In this document: piece after piece, positions 33,651 to 42,753 of the stretch | Layout of the letters: the number at the start of each line of letters is the position of its first letter | Numbering within the stretch: position 1 is the first letter of the stretch | Source: Wenxinia saemankumensis | Lineage (GTDB): Bacteria; Pseudomonadota; Alphaproteobacteria; Rhodobacterales; Rhodobacteraceae | Length of the DNA: 64,000 nt | Assembly (NCBI RefSeq): GCF_900141735.1 | Contig: NZ_FQYO01000005.1 | Location: forward strand, 1-64,000 | Direction: 5' to 3' | Program-made: the position numbers and the translations under genes | Notes under the pieces: model-generated | What the model saw: only the letters and a program-made list of their open reading frames with translations | The model's database searches: none | Told to the model about the DNA's origin: nothing

Positions 33651-36600
33651 ATGGCCACCATCGTCCTCTCCGCCGCCGGCATGGCGCTGGGCGGCGCGCT
33701 CGGCGGGTCCGTCCTCGGCCTCTCCACCGCCGTGATCGGGCGGGCGGCCGGCGCCGCGCTCGGCCGGGCGATCGACCAGCGCCTGCTGGGGCAGGGGGCC
33801 GAGCCGGTGGAGACGGGGCGGATCGACCGCCTCCGCCTGACCGGCGCGTCCGAGGGGGCCCCGGTCGGCCGGGTCTGGGGGCGGATGCGGGTGCCGGGAC
33901 AGGTCATCTGGGCCGGCCCCCTGCGCGAGGGCAGCACCACGACCGGCGGCGGCAAGGGCATGGCCCCCCGCCCGCGCATGACCGAATACGGCTACACGAT
34001 CAGCCTCGCAATCGCGCTCTGCGAGGGCGAGATCACGCATCTCGGCCGGGTCTGGGCCGACGGGGCCGAGATCGCGAAGGACCGGTTGAACCTGCGCCTC
34101 TACCGGGGGTCGGAGGACCAGCTTCCCGACCCGGCCATCGCGGCCGAGGCGGGGCCGGACGCCCCCGCCTATCGCGGCACCGCCTATGTGGTGATGGAGG
34201 AGCTGGACCTCGCCCCGTTCGGCAACCGGGTGCCGCAGCTCTCCTTCGAGGTGTTCCGCCCCGCGACCATCGACGATCCGGCCCGGGCGGAGGACATGGC
34301 GCACCTTATCCGGGGGGTCGCGATGATCCCCGGCACCGGGGAATATTCGCTCGCCACCGAGCCGGTCTATCTCGGCCGGGAGTTCGGCGAGACGAGGGTC
34401 GCCAACGTCGCCACACCGTCCGGCAAGGCGGACCTGCCCACCTCGCTCGACGCGCTGGAGGGCGAACTGCCGAACGCCCGCTCGGTCAGCCTCGTCGTCA
34501 GCTGGTTCGGCGACGATCTGCGCGCCGGTCGGTGCCGCCTCAGGCCGAAGGTCGAGCAGCGCGAGACCGACGGCTCGATGCCCTGGTCCGTCTCCGGCCT
34601 GGGGCGCGCCGCGGCCGGGCTGGTGCCACGCGTCGGCGGCAGCCCGGTCTATGGCGGCACGCCCGCCGACGCCGCCGTCGTGCAGGCGATCCGCGAGATG
34701 CGCGGCCGGGGGCTGGAGGTGATGTTCTATCCCTTCATCCTGATGGAGCACCTGGCGGGCAACGGGCTGCCCGATCCCTGGACGGGCCTACCCGGCCAGC
34801 CCGCGCTGCCCTGGCGGGGCCGGATCACCACCGACCGCGCGCCCGGGGTCGAGGGCAGCCCCGACGGTACCCTGCAGGCCGAGGCGGAGGTCGCCGCCTT
34901 CTTCGGCGCCGCCGCGCCGGGGGACTTCACGATGACCGGGGAGAGCGTCGCCTATGACGGCCCGCCCGAATGGTCCTTCCGCCGGATGATCCTGCATTAC
35001 GCGCATCTCTGCGCCGCCGCCGGCGGGGTCGACGCGTTCTGCATCGGGTCCGAGATGGTGGCCCTGACGCAGATCAGGGGCGAGGGCGGCACCTTTCCGG
35101 CGGTGGAGGCGCTGCGCCGCCTCGCCGGGGAGGTCCGCGCGATCCTCGGCCCCGGCACGGCGCTGAGCTACGCCGCCGACTGGTCGGAATATCATGGCTA
35201 CCAGCCGCCCGGCACGGGCGACAAGCTGTTCCACCTGGACCCGCTCTGGGCCGATCCGGCGATCGATTTCGTCGGCATCGACAACTACATGCCGCTCTCC
35301 GACTGGCGCGACGGGGACGATCACCTCGACGCCGCCGTCGCGCGGTCCGTCCACGACCTGTCCTACCTGGCCGGCAACGTCGCGGGCGGCGAGCTGTACG
35401 ACTGGTTCTACCATTCGCAAGAGGCGCGGGACGCGCAGATCCGCACCCCGATCACCGATGGCGACGGGGAGCCGTGGGTCTGGCGCGTCAAGGACCTGAA
35501 GGGCTGGTGGTCGAACCCGCATCACCCGCGCATCGGCGGGCGGCGGCAGACGGTCCCCACGGCGTGGGAGCCGCGCTCCAAGCCGATCCGCTTCACCGAG
35601 TTCGGCTGCGCGGCGATCGACCGGGGCACGAACCAGCCGAACAAGTTCCTCGATCCCAAGAGCAGCGAATCCCGCCTGCCCTACTTCTCGCGCGGGATCC
35701 GGGACGAGCTGATCCAGATCCAGTACTACCGCGCCGTCCACCGGCATTTCGCAGGGGAGGCGGCCAACCCGGTCTCGGACGTCTATGGCGGCCGGATGGT
35801 CGACATGAAGAGGGCCCATGCCTGGGCCTGGGACGCGCGGCCCTGGCCGGCCTTTCCGGCGCGGAGCGACCTGTGGTCCGACGGCGGAAACTATGCGCGC
35901 GGCCACTGGCTGACCGGACGGACGGCCGGCCGCCCGCTCGCCTCCGTGGTCGAGGAGATCTGCCGCGGGGCCGGGCTGACCCGGATCGACACCTCGCGCC
36001 TCCGGGGGCATGTCCGGGGCTACGCGCTGGACGAGGTGACGACCGCGCGCGCCGCGCTGCAGCCGCTGATGCTGGCGCATGGCTTCGACGCGGTGGAGCG
36101 GGACGGCACGCTATCGTTTCTCACCCGGGACGGGCTGCGCCCCGTCCCGGTCGATCCGCAGCGATTGGCCGTCGAGGACGAGACCGACGGCCTGCGGCGC
36201 CTGACCCGCGCGGCCGAGGCCGAGCTGGCGGGCCGGGTGCGGATCACCCATGTCGCGTCCGAGGGCGCCTACGAGGCGGCGGCCAGCGAGGCGCGCTTTC
36301 CCGGCGACGCGGCAGAGGGCGTCGCCCGCACCGACCTGCCGCTGGCGCTGACGCGGGCCGAGGGGCGGCGGATCGCCGAACGGTGGCTGGCCGAGTCGCG
36401 CCTCGCGCGGGACGGGCTCGCCCTCTCCCTGCCGCCGTCGCGACTGGGCATCGGTCCGGGCGACGTCCTCCGGATCGAGGGGGAGCCCGCCTTGTGGCGC
36501 GTCGACCGGCTGGAGGCGACCGAGCTGCAATCGCTGGAGGCGACGCGGATCGAGCCCGGCCTCTACGTCCCGCACGAGACCGGCGACGAGGAGGGGGCGC

Positions 36601-37559
36601 CCGCGCCCTTCGCCCCGCCGGTGCCGGTGACCGCGCTGTTCCTCGACCTGCCTCTCCTGACGGGTGGGGAGACGCCCCACGCGCCGCATCTGGCGCTGTC
36701 GTCCCGGCCCTGGCCGGGCCCGGTCGCCCTGCTCTCGGCTCCGGAGGATGCCGGATACGTGCCACTGGCCCGCTCCGTCCGTCCCGCCACGATCGGCGTG
36801 ACCGAGACGACGCTCCGCGCCGCGGCGCCGGGCCTGTGGGACCGGGGCCCGGCGCTGCGGGTGCGGCTGCTGCGCGGCGCCTTCTCGAGCGCGAGCGAGG
36901 CACAGGTCCTGGCCGGGCGCAACGCGCTCGCCATCGGCACGGGCGGGCCGGAACCCTGGGAGGTGCTGCAATTCGCCGAGGCCGAGGCGGTGGGGCCGGA
37001 CCTGTGGGACCTGCGGATGCGGCTGCGCGGGCAGGCGGGGACGGACGGCACGATGCCGCAGGAGTGGCCGGCGGGCAGCCGCGTCGTGCTGCTGGACGGC
37101 CGGGTGCGGCAAGTGCAGCTCGCCCCCGGGACGCGGGGCCTCGCCCGGCATTACCGCTGGGGGCCGGAGGCGCGGCCCCCGGGCGATCCCACCTGGCGCC
37201 ATGCCGAACTGGCCTTCCGGGGCGTCGGCTCTCGCCCCTACGCGGTCTGCCACCTGTCGGCGAAGGAGACGGGCGGAGACCTCGCCCTCCGCTGGATCCG
37301 GCGCACCCGGATCGGCGGCGACGACTGGACGGCCGCGGAGGTGCCCCTCGGCGAGGAGGTCGAGCGCTACCGGGTCGGGATCGTCGCCGGCGGCATCTTC
37401 CTCCGCGAGGTGGAGGTGTCGTCCCCGACCTGGACCTATCCCGCCGCCGAGCGTGCGGCGGACGGGACCGGCCCGGGCGCGACGGGCTGGCGGGTGGAGG
37501 TGGCGCAGCTCTCCACCACCTGGGGGGCCGGGCCGGCGCGGATCCTGGCCTTCGGATGA
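33651..37559 (+). CDS. GTA gp15, large baseplate/host-contact protein
   Basis: 1302 residues. A glycine-rich hydrophobic N-terminus (AAGMALGGALGGSVLGLS) could cross the recipient membrane. A central TIM-barrel, glycoside-hydrolase-like region runs from about 430 to 730 (DAFCIGSEMVALTQIRGEGG, DPAIDFVGIDNYMPLSDW, RFTEFGCAAIDRGTNQPNKF). It is followed by the phage-tail_3 hub domain (about 800-960) and a C-terminal beta region probably binding fibres. The size fits RcGTA gp15, the largest baseplate component. No interruption is seen. Confidence 0.94.
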   Translation: MATIVLSAAGMALGGALGGSVLGLSTAVIGRAAGAALGRAIDQRLLGQGAEPVETGRIDRLRLTGASEGAPVGRVWGRMRVPGQVIWAGPLREGSTTTGGGKGMAPRPRMTEYGYTISLAIALCEGEITHLGRVWADGAEIAKDRLNLRLYRGSEDQLPDPAIAAEAGPDAPAYRGTAYVVMEELDLAPFGNRVPQLSFEVFRPATIDDPARAEDMAHLIRGVAMIPGTGEYSLATEPVYLGREFGETRVANVATPSGKADLPTSLDALEGELPNARSVSLVVSWFGDDLRAGRCRLRPKVEQRETDGSMPWSVSGLGRAAAGLVPRVGGSPVYGGTPADAAVVQAIREMRGRGLEVMFYPFILMEHLAGNGLPDPWTGLPGQPALPWRGRITTDRAPGVEGSPDGTLQAEAEVAAFFGAAAPGDFTMTGESVAYDGPPEWSFRRMILHYAHLCAAAGGVDAFCIGSEMVALTQIRGEGGTFPAVEALRRLAGEVRAILGPGTALSYAADWSEYHGYQPPGTGDKLFHLDPLWADPAIDFVGIDNYMPLSDWRDGDDHLDAAVARSVHDLSYLAGNVAGGELYDWFYHSQEARDAQIRTPITDGDGEPWVWRVKDLKGWWSNPHHPRIGGRRQTVPTAWEPRSKPIRFTEFGCAAIDRGTNQPNKFLDPKSSESRLPYFSRGIRDELIQIQYYRAVHRHFAGEAANPVSDVYGGRMVDMKRAHAWAWDARPWPAFPARSDLWSDGGNYARGHWLTGRTAGRPLASVVEEICRGAGLTRIDTSRLRGHVRGYALDEVTTARAALQPLMLAHGFDAVERDGTLSFLTRDGLRPVPVDPQRLAVEDETDGLRRLTRAAEAELAGRVRITHVASEGAYEAAASEARFPGDAAEGVARTDLPLALTRAEGRRIAERWLAESRLARDGLALSLPPSRLGIGPGDVLRIEGEPALWRVDRLEATELQSLEATRIEPGLYVPHETGDEEGAPAPFAPPVPVTALFLDLPLLTGGETPHAPHLALSSRPWPGPVALLSAPEDAGYVPLARSVRPATIGVTETTLRAAAPGLWDRGPALRVRLLRGAFSSASEAQVLAGRNALAIGTGGPEPWEVLQFAEAEAVGPDLWDLRMRLRGQAGTDGTMPQEWPAGSRVVLLDGRVRQVQLAPGTRGLARHYRWGPEARPPGDPTWRHAELAFRGVGSRPYAVCHLSAKETGGDLALRWIRRTRIGGDDWTAAEVPLGEEVERYRVGIVAGGIFLREVEVSSPTWTYPAAERAADGTGPGATGWRVEVAQLSTTWGAGPARILAFG

Positions 37560-37915
37560 GGGCCATCCGGTTCGACGACCTGTCGCTGGCGCTGCGCGCG
37601 CTGCTCGCGGCCGAGGCGGAGGCGCGCCCCGCCCTGGCCGTGCGCCTGCTGGAGGAGGCCGACCTCGCCGACCGCTACCGGCGGCGCACCGGCCGGCGGC
37701 TGGGGGCGGGGGACGGCACGCTGGGAGCGGCCTGCCTGGCGCGGGCGCTCGCGCCCCCGGTGCGGCGGATCGGGCCGGAGGCGAGTGCGGCCCTGACGCT
37801 GCTGCTCGCCGCGCTGGAGGCGCGGCGCGCGCGGGCGGCGGCGCGCGGCGGGCGGACCGACGGCGGGACGGGGGCCGCGAGGGGGAGAGCGGCGGGGAGG
37901 GCCGAGGGCCTTTGA
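37556..37915 (+). CDS. Hypothetical protein coupled to gp15
   Basis: 119 residues, MRAIRFDDLSLALRALLAAEAEARPAL, then LLEEADLADRYRRRTGRRLGAGDGTLG and an Ala/Arg-rich tail. The ATG overlaps the gp15 stop (ATGA). A small gene of this kind lies between gp15 and cysE in other Rhodobacterales; its role in particle formation is not known to me. The low-complexity end (ARGRAAGRAEGL) suggests a disordered tail. Confidence 0.75.
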   Translation: MRAIRFDDLSLALRALLAAEAEARPALAVRLLEEADLADRYRRRTGRRLGAGDGTLGAACLARALAPPVRRIGPEASAALTLLLAALEARRARAAARGGRTDGGTGAARGRAAGRAEGL

Positions 37916-37991
37916 GATTGGCGCGCGGGCCCTATCTGCGGTAGGCACGACCCCGACACGCCACCGACACCGATTGCCGACAGGTCCCGCC

Positions 37992-38807
37992 ATGGCCCAT
38001 GCCCACGTCCAGCTCGCCGAGATCGACCCCGTCTGGGACCGCATCCGCCGCGAGGCCGAACGCGCCATCCTCGACGAGCCGCAGATGGGCGGCCTGATCC
38101 ATGACAGCGTCCTGCACCACGCCTCGTTCGAGCGCGCCCTGGCCTATCGCATCGCCTCCAAGCTGTCGTCGGAGGAGATGAGCGCCCAGATCCTGCGCGA
38201 GATCGCGGACGAGGCCCATGAAGCCGAGCCGGCCCTGGCGGAGGCGGCGCGCGCCGACCTCGTCGCCGTCTACGAGCGCGACCCGGCCTGCCACCGCTTC
38301 CTGCAGCCGCTGCTCTACTTCAAGGGCTTCCAGGCGATCCAGGCCTACCGCCTCGGCCACTGGCTGTGGATGGAGGGGCGCCGCGACCTCGCCTATTTCC
38401 TTCAGATGCGGATCTCGGAGAGCTTCGGCATCGACATCCACCCCAATGCCCGGATCGGCAAGGGGATCATGATCGACCATGCCCATTCCATCGTCATCGG
38501 CGAGACGGCGGTGGTCGGCGACAACGTCTCGATGCTGCATTCGGTGACGCTGGGCGGGACCGGCAAGGAGACCGAGGACCGCCATCCCAAGATCGAGGAC
38601 GGCGTGCTGATCGGGGCCGGGGCCAAGGTGCTGGGCAATATCCGCATCGGCCATTGCAGCCGGATCGCGGCGGGCTCGGTCGTGCTGCACGACGTGGCGC
38701 CCTGCAAGACGGTCGCGGGCGTGCCCGCCAGGGTCGTGGGCGAGGCGGGCTGTGCCCAGCCCTCGGTCAGCATGGACCAGCTGCTCCAGGGCATGCCCGA
38801 GGTCTGA
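37992..38807 (+). CDS. cysE: Serine O-acetyltransferase
   Basis: 271 residues. It makes O-acetylserine for cysteine synthesis. A helical N-domain (DPVWDRIRREAERAILDEP, HHASFERALAYRIASKLSS) precedes left-handed beta-helix hexapeptides: IDIHPNARIGKGIMIDHAHSI (with the catalytic DH), VIGETAVVGDNVSMLHSVTLGG, IEDGVLIGAGAKVLGNI. The C-terminal tail could bind CysK. ATG 37992 is the family start. Confidence 0.96.
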   Translation: MAHAHVQLAEIDPVWDRIRREAERAILDEPQMGGLIHDSVLHHASFERALAYRIASKLSSEEMSAQILREIADEAHEAEPALAEAARADLVAVYERDPACHRFLQPLLYFKGFQAIQAYRLGHWLWMEGRRDLAYFLQMRISESFGIDIHPNARIGKGIMIDHAHSIVIGETAVVGDNVSMLHSVTLGGTGKETEDRHPKIEDGVLIGAGAKVLGNIRIGHCSRIAAGSVVLHDVAPCKTVAGVPARVVGEAGCAQPSVSMDQLLQGMPEV

Positions 38808-38840
38808 GGAAGGGGGGCCCCGGCCTGCGGCCGCCGGAGG

Positions 38841-38895
38841 CCGGGGGGCGTTCCGCCCCCCGGACCCCCCGAGAGTATTTCCGGCAAGATAAGAG
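38841..38895 (+). repeat. Intergenic element, copy A: GC hairpin plus conserved tail
   Basis: A perfect 10-pair hairpin, CCGGGGGGCG (38841-38850), loop TTC, CGCCCCCCGG (38854-38863), is followed by a C-run and a 25-base core (38871-38895) containing AGTATTT, one variable base, and CGGCAAGATAAGAG. A second copy lies at 50357-50407 on the minus strand. Both follow a gene stop by 30-50 bases in the sense direction. I remember similar sequences scattered through Rhodobacterales genomes, but cannot check. Confidence 0.7.
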
Positions 38896-38922
38896 GCGGG
38901 ACGCGGGGCCCGGGTCCGCCGG

Positions 38923-40344
38923 TCAGGCGAGCATCACGACCGGGTTCTCCAGATTGTCGACGATGGCCTGCAGGAACTGCGCGCCGAGCGCGCCGTCGAT
39001 GACGCGGTGATCGACGGAGAGCGTGACGCTCATCACCGTCGCCGTCGTGACCTCGCCATCCTCGCCCACCACGGGCTTCCTCACCCCCGCGCCGACGGCG
39101 AGGATGCCGCCATGGGGCGGGTTGATGACGGCGTCGAAATTGTCGATGCCGAACATGCCGAGATTGGAGATCGCGAAGCTGCCGCCCTGGTATTCGTGGG
39201 GCGCGAGCTTGCGATCGCGGGCGCGCTTCGCCAGGTCCTTCATCTCGGCCGAGAGGGCCGAGAGCGACTTGAGATGCGCGTCCTTCAGCACCGGCGTGAA
39301 GAGCCCGCCCTCGATCGCGACGGCGACGGCCACGTCGGAGGGCTTGAGCTTCAGCACGCGGTCCCCCGCCCAGACGGCATTGGCGTCCGGCACCGATTGC
39401 AGCGCGAGCGCGCCGGCCTTGATGATGAAGTCGTTGACGGAGAGCTTCACGCCGCGGGATTCGAGCTGCTTGTTCAGCTGGCTGCGGAATTTCAGCAGCG
39501 CGTCGAGGCGGATGTCGCGGCGCAGGTAGAAATGCGGGATCGTCTGCTTGGCCTCGGTGAGGCGGGCGGCGATCGTCCGGCGCATCCCGTCGAGCTTCAC
39601 CTCCTCGTACTCGCGGCCCTCGTACATCCTGAGCACCGTCTCGGTGGAGGGGCCGGCGGGCATCGGGGGCTTGGCGCCGCCGGTATCCCTGGCTCCGTCC
39701 CCGGCGGCGGCGGGCGCGGCCTTGTCCTTCGGCGCGTCGGAGGCGGCCTCGGCGGGCTTGCTGCCGGGCCGGGCATTCTCCACGTCGGCCTTCACGATCC
39801 GGCCATGCGGGCCCGACCCTTCGATCTGCGACAGGTCGAGGCCCTTCTCCGCCGCGATGCGCCGGGCGAGGGGAGAGGCGAAGATGCGGCCTTCGGACCC
39901 GCCTTCGGAGGCGGAGGAGGACGCGCCGCCCTCGCCCCCCGCGGTCGCGGGGCGGGCGGTCTGCGGGGCGCCCTCGGGCTCGGCCTTGCCGGGGGAGGGG
40001 GCCTGGCCGGCGCCGTAGCCCTTCTCGGCGTCGGCCTCGGCCTCCACCCGCTCCTCGCTGCGGCCGCCCGAGGGGGAGGCGTCGATGTCGTCCGCGCTCT
40101 CGCCCTCCTCGAGCAGGACGGCGATGGGGGTGTTCACCTTCACGCCCTCGGTGCCCTCGGCAATCAGGATCTTGCCGACGATGCCCTCGTCCACGGCCTC
40201 GAACTCCATCGTGGCCTTGTCGGTCTCGATCTCGGCCAGCAGGTCGCCGGAGGAGACGGTGTCGCCCTCCTTGACCAGCCATTTCGCCAGCGTGCCTTCC
40301 TCCATCGTGGGGGAGAGGGCGGGCATGAGGATCTCGGTGGGCAT
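38923..40344 (-). CDS. pdhC: Pyruvate dehydrogenase E2, dihydrolipoamide acetyltransferase
   Basis: 473 residues. The lipoyl domain (1-80) has IETDKATME with lipoyl-Lys43. An Ala/Glu/Ser-rich linker is followed by the peripheral-subunit-binding domain ([32 protein letters not shown]) and the catalytic domain ([47 protein letters not shown] with active-site His). It forms the core transferring acetyl to CoA. GGAGG precedes the ATG. Last gene of the pdh operon. Confidence 0.97.
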   Translation of the reverse strand: MPTEILMPALSPTMEEGTLAKWLVKEGDTVSSGDLLAEIETDKATMEFEAVDEGIVGKILIAEGTEGVKVNTPIAVLLEEGESADDIDASPSGGRSEERVEAEADAEKGYGAGQAPSPGKAEPEGAPQTARPATAGGEGGASSSASEGGSEGRIFASPLARRIAAEKGLDLSQIEGSGPHGRIVKADVENARPGSKPAEAASDAPKDKAAPAAAGDGARDTGGAKPPMPAGPSTETVLRMYEGREYEEVKLDGMRRTIAARLTEAKQTIPHFYLRRDIRLDALLKFRSQLNKQLESRGVKLSVNDFIIKAGALALQSVPDANAVWAGDRVLKLKPSDVAVAVAIEGGLFTPVLKDAHLKSLSALSAEMKDLAKRARDRKLAPHEYQGGSFAISNLGMFGIDNFDAVINPPHGGILAVGAGVRKPVVGEDGEVTTATVMSVTLSVDHRVIDGALGAQFLQAIVDNLENPVVMLA

Positions 40345-40347
40345 GAA

Positions 40348-40458
40348 TCAGTCCTCCGCGGGGATGAGGTCGATGCGCGGGCGGGCGGGGCAGCGCCCCG
40401 CCGCACGGGCCTGGTCGGTCGGGTCGATGCGGTCCGCGGGGCGCCTCGTCCTGTCCAT
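40348..40458 (-). CDS. 36-codon open frame between pdhB and pdhC
   Basis: Starts ATG 40458, overlapping the stop of the 84-codon gene upstream (TGATG), and ends four bases before pdhC. Sequence starts MDRTRRPADRIDPTDQAR and contains one Cys. It may be a real micro-protein, or merely a leader that keeps ribosomes moving into pdhC. No family is recognised. Confidence 0.35.
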   Translation of the reverse strand: MDRTRRPADRIDPTDQARAAGRCPARPRIDLIPAED

Positions 40459-40712
40459 CACGGCAGCTCCTCGACGACGACGCGGCCCCAGGGCTCGCGC
40501 ACCATGCCACCGGTCTCGCGCGCCGTCAGCGCCGAGAGGATGCCGGGCAGGTTCGCCTCGATCCAGGACCGGCGCTCGGCATCGGTCGAGGCCGGGCCGG
40601 TCTCGTCGTCGAGGAAATCGCCGGGCACGGTGACGCGGTAGCTGCGGTCGGGGCTGCCGAGGGTGAGGACGTAGTCCCGGCCCGCGGATTCGATGGGGGG
40701 CGTGTCGGGCAT
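40458..40712 (-). CDS. Small hypothetical protein in the pdh operon
   Basis: 84 residues: [27 protein letters not shown], then DFLDDETGPASTDAERRSWIEANLPGI and ending PWGRVVVEELP. It is acidic and soluble, with a strand-rich first half and one clear helix. The ATG overlaps the pdhB stop by one base, so translation is coupled. Location suggests a role tied to the pyruvate dehydrogenase complex, but no function can be named. Confidence 0.65.
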   Translation of the reverse strand: MPDTPPIESAGRDYVLTLGSPDRSYRVTVPGDFLDDETGPASTDAERRSWIEANLPGILSALTARETGGMVREPWGRVVVEELP

Positions 40713-42118
40713 TACCTGTACGTCACCTTGCGGACGGCCTCGACGACCTCGTCGGCCGTCACCAGCGCGAGTTTCTCGAGATTGGCGGCATAGGGCATGG
40801 GCACGTCCTTGCCGGTGAGCGAGATCACCGGCGCGTCGAGCCAGTCGAACGCCTCGCGCATGAGGACGCCGGTGATGTAGTCGCCGACGCTGCCCTGCGG
40901 CCAGCCTTCCTCGACCGTCACGCAGCGGTTGGTCTTCTTGACGCTCTCGATGATCGCGTCGGTATCCATGGGCCGGAGCGTCCGCAGGTCGATCACCTCG
41001 GCGTCGATCCCGTCCTCGGCCAGTGTCTCGGCGGCCTGCAGGGCGTAGCTCATGCCGATCCCGAAGGAGACGATGGTCACGTCCGTCCCCTCGCGCGCGA
41101 TCCTGGCCTTGCCGAAGGGGATGGTGAAATCGTCCATCACCGGCACGTCGAAGGACCGGCCGTAGAGGATTTCGTTCTCGAGGAAGATGACCGGGTTGGG
41201 GTCGCGGATCGCGCTCTTGAGCAGGCCCTTGGCGTCGGCGGCGGTATAGGGCATCGCCACCTTCAGCCCCGGCACCTGCATGTACCAGGCGGCGTAATCC
41301 TGGCTGTGCTGGGCGGCCACGCGGGCGGCGGCGCCGTTCGGGCCGCGGAACACGATGGGGCAGCCCATCTGTCCGCCCGACATGTAAAGCGTCTTGGCCG
41401 CGGAGTTGATGATCTGGTCCATCGCCTGCATGGCGAAGTTGAAGGTCATGAACTCGACGATGGGCTTGAGGCCCCCGAAGGCCGCGCCGACGCCGATCCC
41501 GGCGAAGCCGTGCTCGGTGATGGGCGTGTCGATCACCCGTTTGGCGCCGAACTCGTCGAGGAGGCCCTGCGTGATCTTGTAGGCGCCCTGGTACTCGGCC
41601 ACCTCCTCGCCCATGACGAAAACGCCCTCGTCGCCGCGCATCTCCTCGGCCATCGCGTCGCGCAGCGCCTCGCGGACGGTGGTGGACTTCACCTCGGTCC
41701 CCTCGGGCCAGTCGGGGGTGCGGGGGGGCTTGGGCGCCGCCGCGGCGGGGGAGGCGGCGACGGGGGCGTCGGCCGGCGGCGCCTTGTCCGTCTTGTCGCT
41801 TTCCTTCACCTCGGTCTTCGCCTCGGAGCCGCCGGAGGGCTGCGCCTCCTCCTTGCCGATGTCGTCGGCGCTCTCGCCCTCTTCCAGCAGGACGGCGATG
41901 GGCGTGTTGACCTTCACGCCCTCGGTCCCTTCCTCGACGAGGATCCGGCCGAGCGTGCCCTCGTCCACGGCCTCGAACTCCATCGTGGCCTTGTCGGTCT
42001 CGATCTCGGCGATGATGTCGCCGGAGGACACGGTGTCGCCCTCCTTCTTCAGCCATTTGGCGAGGGTGCCCTCCTCCATGGTGGGGGAGAGGGCGGGCAT
42101 CAGGATCTCGGTGGGCAT
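40712..42118 (-). CDS. pdhB: Pyruvate dehydrogenase E1 beta with fused lipoyl domain
   Basis: 468 residues. Residues 1-80 are a lipoyl domain (IETDKATME, Lys43) almost identical to that of E2. After an Ala/Pro linker comes the transketolase-like E1-beta ([23 protein letters not shown]-type region, [43 protein letters not shown]). With PdhA it decarboxylates pyruvate. The lipoyl fusion on E1-beta is known in several alphaproteobacteria. AAGGAG precedes the ATG. Confidence 0.97.
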   Translation of the reverse strand: MPTEILMPALSPTMEEGTLAKWLKKEGDTVSSGDIIAEIETDKATMEFEAVDEGTLGRILVEEGTEGVKVNTPIAVLLEEGESADDIGKEEAQPSGGSEAKTEVKESDKTDKAPPADAPVAASPAAAAPKPPRTPDWPEGTEVKSTTVREALRDAMAEEMRGDEGVFVMGEEVAEYQGAYKITQGLLDEFGAKRVIDTPITEHGFAGIGVGAAFGGLKPIVEFMTFNFAMQAMDQIINSAAKTLYMSGGQMGCPIVFRGPNGAAARVAAQHSQDYAAWYMQVPGLKVAMPYTAADAKGLLKSAIRDPNPVIFLENEILYGRSFDVPVMDDFTIPFGKARIAREGTDVTIVSFGIGMSYALQAAETLAEDGIDAEVIDLRTLRPMDTDAIIESVKKTNRCVTVEEGWPQGSVGDYITGVLMREAFDWLDAPVISLTGKDVPMPYAANLEKLALVTADEVVEAVRKVTYR

Positions 42119-42138
42119 CCTCGTCGCTCCTTGGGGAC

Positions 42139-42753
42139 TTACGTGCGGCAGGACTCGGCGATCTCGCCGAGGGCCTCTACGGCGGTGTCGAGACGGGCGA
42201 CGGCATCGTCGCCGATGGAAATGAGGACCAGGCCCGGAAGGCTGGCGCGCGTCTCGCAGGAAGTGGCGTCGCAGGTCGCGCCGTTCTCCCGCTCGAACAT
42301 GGCGACCTGCTCGGGGGCGAGGCCGGTGGCGCGGGCGATCACGGTCGCGCTTCCCTCCGACAGGGGGATCTCGCCGATCGCGGTGTCGCCGGCGGGCCCG
42401 GTCTCGACCAGCCCGGTCTGCAGCAGGCCGGCCTCGACCGTCACCTCGGTGGCGACCCGGCCCTGGCCGAGCGGCTCCTCGTAGGTCAGGCGGACGAGGC
42501 AGGACTCGACCGAGGCCCCGGCGGTCAGGCCGGCCGCCCCCTCATGGGCGAGGGCGCGGGAGAAGAGCTGCGCCGCCTCCTGCGCGGCGGCGGGCGCGCA
42601 GAGGAAGGCGGAGACGCCGCAGAGCAGGGCGGCGCCGGCCGTCCTCCGCCCGGTCGCGTGATGCCCGCCCGGCCGCGTCGTCCGGCCCCCCGCTCTCGCG
42701 GGGGAGCGCACGCCGGAAGCGGCGTGCCGTGCCGGGGGGCAGGGGTGGCTCAC
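42139..42753 (-). CDS. Secreted hypothetical protein between pdhA and pdhB
   Basis: 204 residues from a GTG overlapping the pdhA stop (GTGA). A basic leader ends in a signal peptide ([21 protein letters not shown], cleavage after AAA or AQ at about residue 58). The mature part has single cysteines in [27 protein letters not shown] and IAESCRT, probably disulphide-bonded. The true start may be closer to the signal peptide, but no ATG, GTG or TTG with a ribosome binding site is visible there. A secreted protein inside a core metabolic operon is odd; unknown function. Confidence 0.65.
   Translation of the reverse strand: MSHPCPPARHAASGVRSPARAGGRTTRPGGHHATGRRTAGAALLCGVSAFLCAPAAAQEAAQLFSRALAHEGAAGLTAGASVESCLVRLTYEEPLGQGRVATEVTVEAGLLQTGLVETGPAGDTAIGEIPLSEGSATVIARATGLAPEQVAMFERENGATCDATSCETRASLPGLVLISIGDDAVARLDTAVEALGEIAESCRT

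Larger units (their letters stand above)
23644..37915 (+). other. Gene transfer agent structural cluster, complete
   Basis: A 14-kb block in the order of Rhodobacter capsulatus RcGTA: gp1 small terminase, gp2 large terminase, gp3 portal, gp3.5, gp4 protease, gp5 capsid, gp6-gp8 connector/stopper/terminator, gp9 tail tube, gp10, gp10.1, gp11 tape measure, gp12-gp15 baseplate, plus one extra gene. All are on one strand with mostly 1-8 base overlaps. No integrase, replication or lysis genes are present. cysE follows, as in other Rhodobacterales. The tail-fibre, lysis and gafA regulatory loci of RcGTA lie elsewhere in that genome and are not expected here. Confidence 0.95.
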
